64,000 nt of DNA from Planctomycetota bacterium (GTDB lineage: Bacteria; Planctomycetota; Planctomycetia; Pirellulales; PALSA-1355), in the NCBI GenBank assembly GCA_003389325.1, contig QQVE01000006.1, forward strand, positions 1-64,000. The letters are read 5' to 3'. The notes beneath the pieces are model-generated. The model saw only the letters and a program-made list of their open reading frames with translations, ran no database searches and was not told the DNA's origin. The translations under genes and the position numbers were made by a program. Of the stretch, positions 56,473 through 64,000 are shown one piece after another (position 1 is the stretch's first letter; every line of letters starts with the position of its first letter).

Positions 56473-57858
56473 CTACAGCGTCTTGAGATACTCGAGCACG
56501 GCGCGTTTTTCGTGCTCGTCGAGGACGTCGGGGAAGGTGTGGCCCGAGGCGCTCTTGCCGAACTTGGTGGTGTCGAAGTAGCTGCGCTGCTCGTGGCCCG
56601 CGGTGATGCCCTCAGGCACGGCGTCGTAGGTGGTCACTTCGAGGCCCACGTTCGTTCGGTCGTAGCCGTTTTCGGTACGACGCCAGACCGTGGGACGCTG
56701 TTCGGAATTGAGCACGTGCCACAAGGTGGGCACCGAGCCGTTGTGGAAGTACGGGGCCGAGGCCCAAATGCCATCCAGCGGCGGCGCGACGTAGCCGCCG
56801 GGATCGGCGATCGTGCGGTGCTCGCCGAAGTGGTTGAACCAGCTTTCGCCGTAGCCGGCGCGATGCTTGGGCGACAGCGCGCCGAGCCGCACCGGGTCGG
56901 TGCCCACTTCGTCGATGGGCACGATGCGGTTGGGGTAGATCTCCGGATCGCCGTAGCTGCCGTGGCATTCGGCGCATTGATTGTTGAAGATCACCTCGCC
57001 CAGCAGCGCCTGGTCTTCGTCGATCGCGTGCGGATACGCCGGCGGCTCGAGCGATTCGAGCCAGGCATAGACCTCGCGGAAATCGTCTTCCCAGGCGGCG
57101 AAGTCCTCGGGGCCGTTCTCGGGAATCAGCATGAACTGCATCAATGGGCGATGCCCCTTGCTGGCGAAGCCGTCGCTGTACAGCCGGGTCTTCTTCTTGA
57201 AGTTCCACCAGGCCGGCGCGTCGTGGTCGTGGTGCGTCATCGCCGGCGGCAGCCCGGGCTTCAGATTCAACGCGGGGTCGCGGTTCGACATCAATGCCAC
57301 GCCGAACATCACGGCGTTGGTGCTGCCGTTGGTCGTGCCAAGGGGAAACACGGCCGAGGCCAGGTCCATTCGCACCAGCCGCTTCTTCAGCTTCATCTTG
57401 GTGGCGCGGACGTCCTCGGACAGCGTTTGCAGGGCGAAGTGCGCGTTGGGCAGCCCGGGAATCGCCTGACCGGCGACCTGACCCTGATGGCAGGCCAGGC
57501 AGCTCATCGTCCAATTGCCGGCGGCGTCGACGACGTACTGCTGGGGTTTGGCCGGATCGTCGGGCCGCGGGGTGAGCCCGTAGCGCGAGAAGGCCATGCG
57601 GCGGCGCTCCTCGGGCCCGGCTTTCTCGGCCTGCGAGCGAAGCGGCTCTTCCCACGCCTGCCACAGGTTGTCGAACGTTTCCTGGTCGAAGTCGGGCGGC
57701 AGGAAGGCCTTGGTCGTGAGAATCTCGTAGCCGCGGCCCGTGAATGCCGGCGATGTGCGCGATTCGGCGGCGGGCAGGTTGTCGGCGGCCAGCACACATA
57801 CGGCCGGCGTGGACGCGGCCACGAAGACGACCGCCCAGGCGAAAGCTCGCGTCATCAT
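56473..57858 (-). CDS. Exported di-haem c-type cytochrome
   Basis: A 461-residue protein with a signal peptide (about 1-24). Two haem sites, CLACH (120-124) and CAECH (295-299), give a di-haem cytochrome, and the sequence has the wide inter-haem spacing of peroxidase/MauG-like or Rhodopirellula-type cytochromes. A later WFNHFGEHRTI segment could carry axial ligands. It acts in the periplasm. GGGAG lies upstream of ATG 57858. Redox partner unknown. Confidence 0.85.
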   Translation of the reverse strand: MMTRAFAWAVVFVAASTPAVCVLAADNLPAAESRTSPAFTGRGYEILTTKAFLPPDFDQETFDNLWQAWEEPLRSQAEKAGPEERRRMAFSRYGLTPRPDDPAKPQQYVVDAAGNWTMSCLACHQGQVAGQAIPGLPNAHFALQTLSEDVRATKMKLKKRLVRMDLASAVFPLGTTNGSTNAVMFGVALMSNRDPALNLKPGLPPAMTHHDHDAPAWWNFKKKTRLYSDGFASKGHRPLMQFMLIPENGPEDFAAWEDDFREVYAWLESLEPPAYPHAIDEDQALLGEVIFNNQCAECHGSYGDPEIYPNRIVPIDEVGTDPVRLGALSPKHRAGYGESWFNHFGEHRTIADPGGYVAPPLDGIWASAPYFHNGSVPTLWHVLNSEQRPTVWRRTENGYDRTNVGLEVTTYDAVPEGITAGHEQRSYFDTTKFGKSASGHTFPDVLDEHEKRAVLEYLKTL

Positions 57859-58033
57859 GCGTTCGCTCCCGGAAAGAAGAGCCAGGAAAGGATGGTGCCT
57901 AGTCTAGCAGGAGGCGGCGGCAAATTGAAGCTGACGCCGCGCGGTGCTCGACCGCGGCGGCGGCTTCGGGCATATTGCTGGCAAAGCCCACCGTGTGTTT
58001 CTTCCCCGCAATCGTCCCGTCTTGGAGTAGACG

Positions 58034-58447
58034 TTGAATCCTCCCGCCAACCCCACCGCGCAGATCGAGCCCGGTCTATCGGCCACCGAAACCACGGTCG
58101 TGACGCGCGAGATCACCGTGGCGCACTTCCACCCCGAGATGCCGGAAGTGTACGGCACGCCGTTCATGATCTACCTGATGGAGGTGGCCGCCAGCCTGGC
58201 CATTCAGCCGCTGCTGCCGCCGGGCTGGGTCTCGGTCGGTGCCGAAGTGAACGTGCGGCACCTGGCCGCCACGCCGGTGGGGCACACCGTCACGGCTTCG
58301 GCCCGCGTCACCGCGGTGGCCGACCGCCTGGTGCACTTCGCGGTCGAAGCCCACGATGGCGACGAGCTGGTCGGCTCGGGCACGCACGTGCGGGCCGTGG
58401 TGGACTTGGCGAAGTTTGAGCGCCGCATCGACAACAAGCGCAAGTAG
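58034..58447 (+). CDS. FlK-like hot-dog thioesterase
   Basis: A 137-residue hot-dog fold acyl-CoA thioesterase. Thr42, Glu50 and His76 (GTPFMIYLME and NVRHLAAT) match the catalytic residues, and even the numbering, of fluoroacetyl-CoA thioesterase FlK. That does not prove the same substrate. Related small thioesterases exist in many bacteria. The start is a TTG at 58034 with GGAG eight bases before it. No ATG fits. The stop TAG is part of a family-2 repeat. Confidence 0.85.
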   Translation: MNPPANPTAQIEPGLSATETTVVTREITVAHFHPEMPEVYGTPFMIYLMEVAASLAIQPLLPPGWVSVGAEVNVRHLAATPVGHTVTASARVTAVADRLVHFAVEAHDGDELVGSGTHVRAVVDLAKFERRIDNKRK

Positions 58448-58468
58448 CCGGCTCACCGGGTGTGAGTC
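58444..58468 (+). repeat. Family-2 REP-like repeat; supplies the thioesterase stop codon
   Basis: GTAG, CC, GGCTCAC then cggg-TGTGAGTC, a decayed hairpin. The TAG of GTAG (58445-58447) is the stop codon of the thioesterase gene. Confidence 0.75.
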
Positions 58469-58613
58469 TCGGTCGACCACGCTGATCGTGGCGCGACCAG
58501 AAGTTTGGTTGGCCGAGGGGCGCTTCGCCGCTAGGGCGGCTTGGCATTCGATGTGCTTCAGCAGGCCGGGCAATCCGGCTCGCGTTTCCCGTTTCTTTCG
58601 AGGGTCACTTTTC

Positions 58614-59573
58614 ATGTTCGTGCGACGCAACATCCCCTGGACGTGGATCTTCTACTATGCCTGGCCGAGCATGCTGTACTTCTTCCTGCTCTCGGTGGTG
58701 GTGTACGTGCTGCGGCGGGCGATCGACGCTTGGGACCTCGAGATTCCGTTCCAGCCGGTGACGATCATGGCCACGGCCCTGGCCATTTTCCTTGGTTTTA
58801 AGAACAACGAGGCGTACGGACGCTGGTGGGAGGGCCGCATCATCTGGGGACTGGCGGTCAACTACAGCCGAGCCTGGGGACGCCAGGTGCTCACGCTGTT
58901 TGCGGCTCCGGAGGACGAGCGCGACGAGTTGGCCGCCTTTCAGCGACGGCTCGTGCGTCGGCACATGGCGTTCATCCATGCTCTGCGGGTTTACTTGCGC
59001 ACCACGCAGTCGTTTCCGCAGGAGATCACCGACGACGAGCCGGGCGACAAGCGCAACAGCTACGGGGCCTGCCGACCACACCTGGATGCCGAGGAGTATC
59101 GCCGGCTGTGGCAGGCCGACAATCCGCCCGATTCGCTGTTGCGGCTGCAGGGCAAGGACCTGCACGTGGCCCGGGAGCGCGGCTGGCTGAGCGACTACAC
59201 GATGGTGCACCTCGACCAAACGCTGGTGGAATTGAACCACGTGCAGGGCCGGTCGGAGCGGATCAAGAAGACTCCGCTCCCCCGCCCCTATAGCTACTTC
59301 ACCCGCGTGATCGTACACGTGCAGGGGACGCTCTTGCCGTTTGCGTTCGTGGCGGCGCTGGGCTGGACGATGATCCCGCTGAGCTGCATCGTGAGCTTCG
59401 TGTTTCTGTCGCTCGACCTGATCGGCTCGCGCACCGAAGACCCCTTCGAGAACCGCGTGGACGACGTGCCGCTAACGGCACTGAGCTACACGATCGAGCG
59501 CAACCTCGAAGAAGCCCTCGGCGAAAAAGAGCTGCCGCCGGCGCTTGAGCCGGAGCACGGGGTGCTGTATTAG
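58614..59573 (+). CDS. Bestrophin family ion channel
   Basis: A 319-residue membrane protein with four hydrophobic helices (about 10-35, 48-62, 230-250, 255-270). The family motif AYGRWWEGR follows the second helix, and the conserved calcium-clasp-like EDPFENRVDDVPL lies near the end. Prokaryotic bestrophins form pentameric cation or anion channels. ATG 58614 has GAGGG upstream. The longer frame begins inside the thioesterase gene. Confidence 0.9.
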   Translation: MFVRRNIPWTWIFYYAWPSMLYFFLLSVVVYVLRRAIDAWDLEIPFQPVTIMATALAIFLGFKNNEAYGRWWEGRIIWGLAVNYSRAWGRQVLTLFAAPEDERDELAAFQRRLVRRHMAFIHALRVYLRTTQSFPQEITDDEPGDKRNSYGACRPHLDAEEYRRLWQADNPPDSLLRLQGKDLHVARERGWLSDYTMVHLDQTLVELNHVQGRSERIKKTPLPRPYSYFTRVIVHVQGTLLPFAFVAALGWTMIPLSCIVSFVFLSLDLIGSRTEDPFENRVDDVPLTALSYTIERNLEEALGEKELPPALEPEHGVLY

Positions 59574-59585
59574 CACGTTGTGCGC

Positions 59586-59628
59586 GGCCGTCCCCGTATA
59601 GCCCGGAGGCATCGCCGACGGCGCGTCG
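59586..59628 (-). repeat. Family-3 palindromic repeat (inverted pair member)
   Basis: CGTCCCCGTATAGCCCGGAG then GCATCGCCGACGGCGCGTC. With 59711-59746 it forms an inverted pair between the convergent bestrophin and metH genes. Confidence 0.8.
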
Positions 59629-59710
59629 GCGTTGCCCGGGCGATGTCGCGCGGTCGGTGGCGTTGCTTTGGCAATCGAGCGCAATCGCATGGTGAACCGC
59701 GAGCCGGTTC

Positions 59711-59746
59711 GACGCGCCGTCGCCGGTGGCTCCTGGCTAAACGGGA
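59711..59746 (+). repeat. Family-3 palindromic repeat (inverted pair member)
   Basis: GACGCGCCGTCGCCGGTGGC then TCCTGGCTAAACGGGA, 4 bp before the metH stop. Confidence 0.85.
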
Positions 59747-59749
59747 GGG

Positions 59750-63451
<3,702 letters not shown>

Positions 63452-63460
63452 AGCAATCTT

Positions 63461-63466
63461 ATTGTA
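63461..63466 (-). promoter_or_regulatory. TACAAT -10 candidate for metH
   Basis: Reverse-strand TACAAT lies ten bases before the metH ATG. A CTGACC 15 bases further upstream is a partial -35. If used, the mRNA would have almost no leader. Confidence 0.35.
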
Positions 63467-63914
63467 GCGGGGTGCGGAAGCGGTCAGAGGATGGCCCGAG
63501 CCGTATCTTTCGATCACCGCATGGTTTGCGCGGCGTGCAACTTCGAGACGGTTGCGCTTCGGGAGGGCGGAACGGCAACGACAACTATCGCACAGTCCGA
63601 GGCGGGCCGCAACCGCGGCACACGTATCGGCAAACCTCGTGCTGGCACGGATTTGTCTCTCGTCAAACGAGCCACCGCGGGGGCCTCAGGTTCGCGCTGC
63701 AGCGCATGGCAGGTCATTTCGGCTCGTTGATTTCGCCTCGTCGCGGGCGTTCGACTGCTCGACGACCCAGCATGCCCAGCATCGCCAGATGCCGCATTCC
63801 GGATAGGACTCAAGATCATTACCACCCGAACCGATACGAGATGCAGCCGCCGAAGTGCGCCCAGGGATCGGGTGCGCCAGCGGCGGGGCAACTTTTTCGA
63901 GCGGGGAACGCGTG
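63467..63914. other. Intergenic region upstream of metH, nothing recognised
   Basis: No supported gene, RNA or repeat. The short frames here are unlike known proteins. The region separates the divergent metH and the gene starting at 63915. Confidence 0.4.
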
Positions 63915-64000
63915 ATGGCCACGAGCGAAACCTATCGACCACGGCCGGCGATGCACGCCTCGGGCGACGACGGACCCGCGGTGGTGAACGTCCGTCGCCC
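63915..64000 (+). CDS. 5' end of an unidentified gene (truncated by window edge)
   Basis: ATG 63915 follows GCGGGGAACGCGTG and opens MATSETYRPRPAMHASGDDG, continuing in frame to the window end. Too short to identify. Polar, no signal peptide. A GTG two bases upstream is out of frame. Confidence 0.4.
   Translation, partial: MATSETYRPRPAMHASGDDGPAVVNVRR

Noticed and set aside
63452..63700. Cobalamin or SAM riboswitch in front of metH
   Set aside because: No B12-box (GCCACTG-like) or SAM-type stem pattern was seen, and the -10 candidate lies only ten bases before the ATG.

Overview
The window looks like chromosomal DNA from a high-GC planctomycete, most plausibly of the Pirellulales/Lacipirellulaceae type. 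The evidence is the gene content. There is a DUF1800/DUF1501 pair, a DUF1080 protein, a TIGR03067 protein, and Gfo/Idh/MocA and aldo/keto reductases with twin-arginine leaders. There is also a PEP-CTERM protein, an ECF sigma factor overlapping a Ser/Thr kinase with WD40 repeats, several HEAT, WD40 and EF-hand secreted proteins, and a remnant of a dockerin surface protein with the 'LEQRQMLSA' N-terminus. No rRNA, tRNA, CRISPR array or prophage was found.

Layout. 1-10 kb: a truncated gene start with a large leader hairpin, a GH13 amylase, a Gfo/Idh/MocA oxidoreductase - SDR - serine hydrolase run, xylose isomerase, two HAD phosphatases, a DUF1080 protein and a DinB protein. 10-15 kb: a MoxR-like AAA+ ATPase with its VWA partner, then a saccharopine-dehydrogenase-like enzyme and a small membrane protein. 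15-24 kb: a secreted esterase, a HEAT-like protein, a 1004-residue WD40 lipoprotein, a frameshifted dockerin gene and a ceramidase-like protein. 24-29 kb: a serine-hydrolase fragment and a TetR - DUF1800 - DUF1501 run preceded by a paired-palindrome operator candidate. 29-36 kb: a Gly/Tyr-rich secreted protein, a HEAT-repeat protein and the ECF/kinase pair. 36-46 kb: a PEP-CTERM protein, a cation/proton antiporter fused to a PTS EIIA domain, a large secreted protein, an HD-domain phosphohydrolase, purB, a small gene bounded by palindromic repeats, and fur with a 7-1-7 operator candidate. 46-55 kb: a FlgM-like protein, an eight-EF-hand protein, a double hydrolase, a zinc-ribbon membrane protein, thiC and an aldo/keto reductase. 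55-64 kb: a TIGR03067 protein, a frameshifted REP-associated (RAYT) transposase, a di-haem cytochrome, a FlK-like thioesterase, a bestrophin, metH and the start of one more gene.

The most unusual signal is not a protein system. Three families of short palindromic repeats occur about twenty times, always outside or at the very ends of genes and usually at 3' ends. Family 1 (TAGCCCGAAGCGCAAGCGAGGG) directly brackets the broken RAYT gene. Family 2 has the classic REP layout, a GTAG tetranucleotide followed by a perfect hairpin, and in two places it supplies the stop codon of the adjacent gene. Family 3 sits mainly between convergent genes. Together they look like a planctomycete REP/RAYT system.

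Most genes are ordinary housekeeping or carbohydrate/surface functions. Several starts were moved inward from the longest reading frame on the basis of Shine-Dalgarno sequences or signal peptides, as noted in each entry. Very long antisense reading frames are common here because of the high GC and were not annotated.
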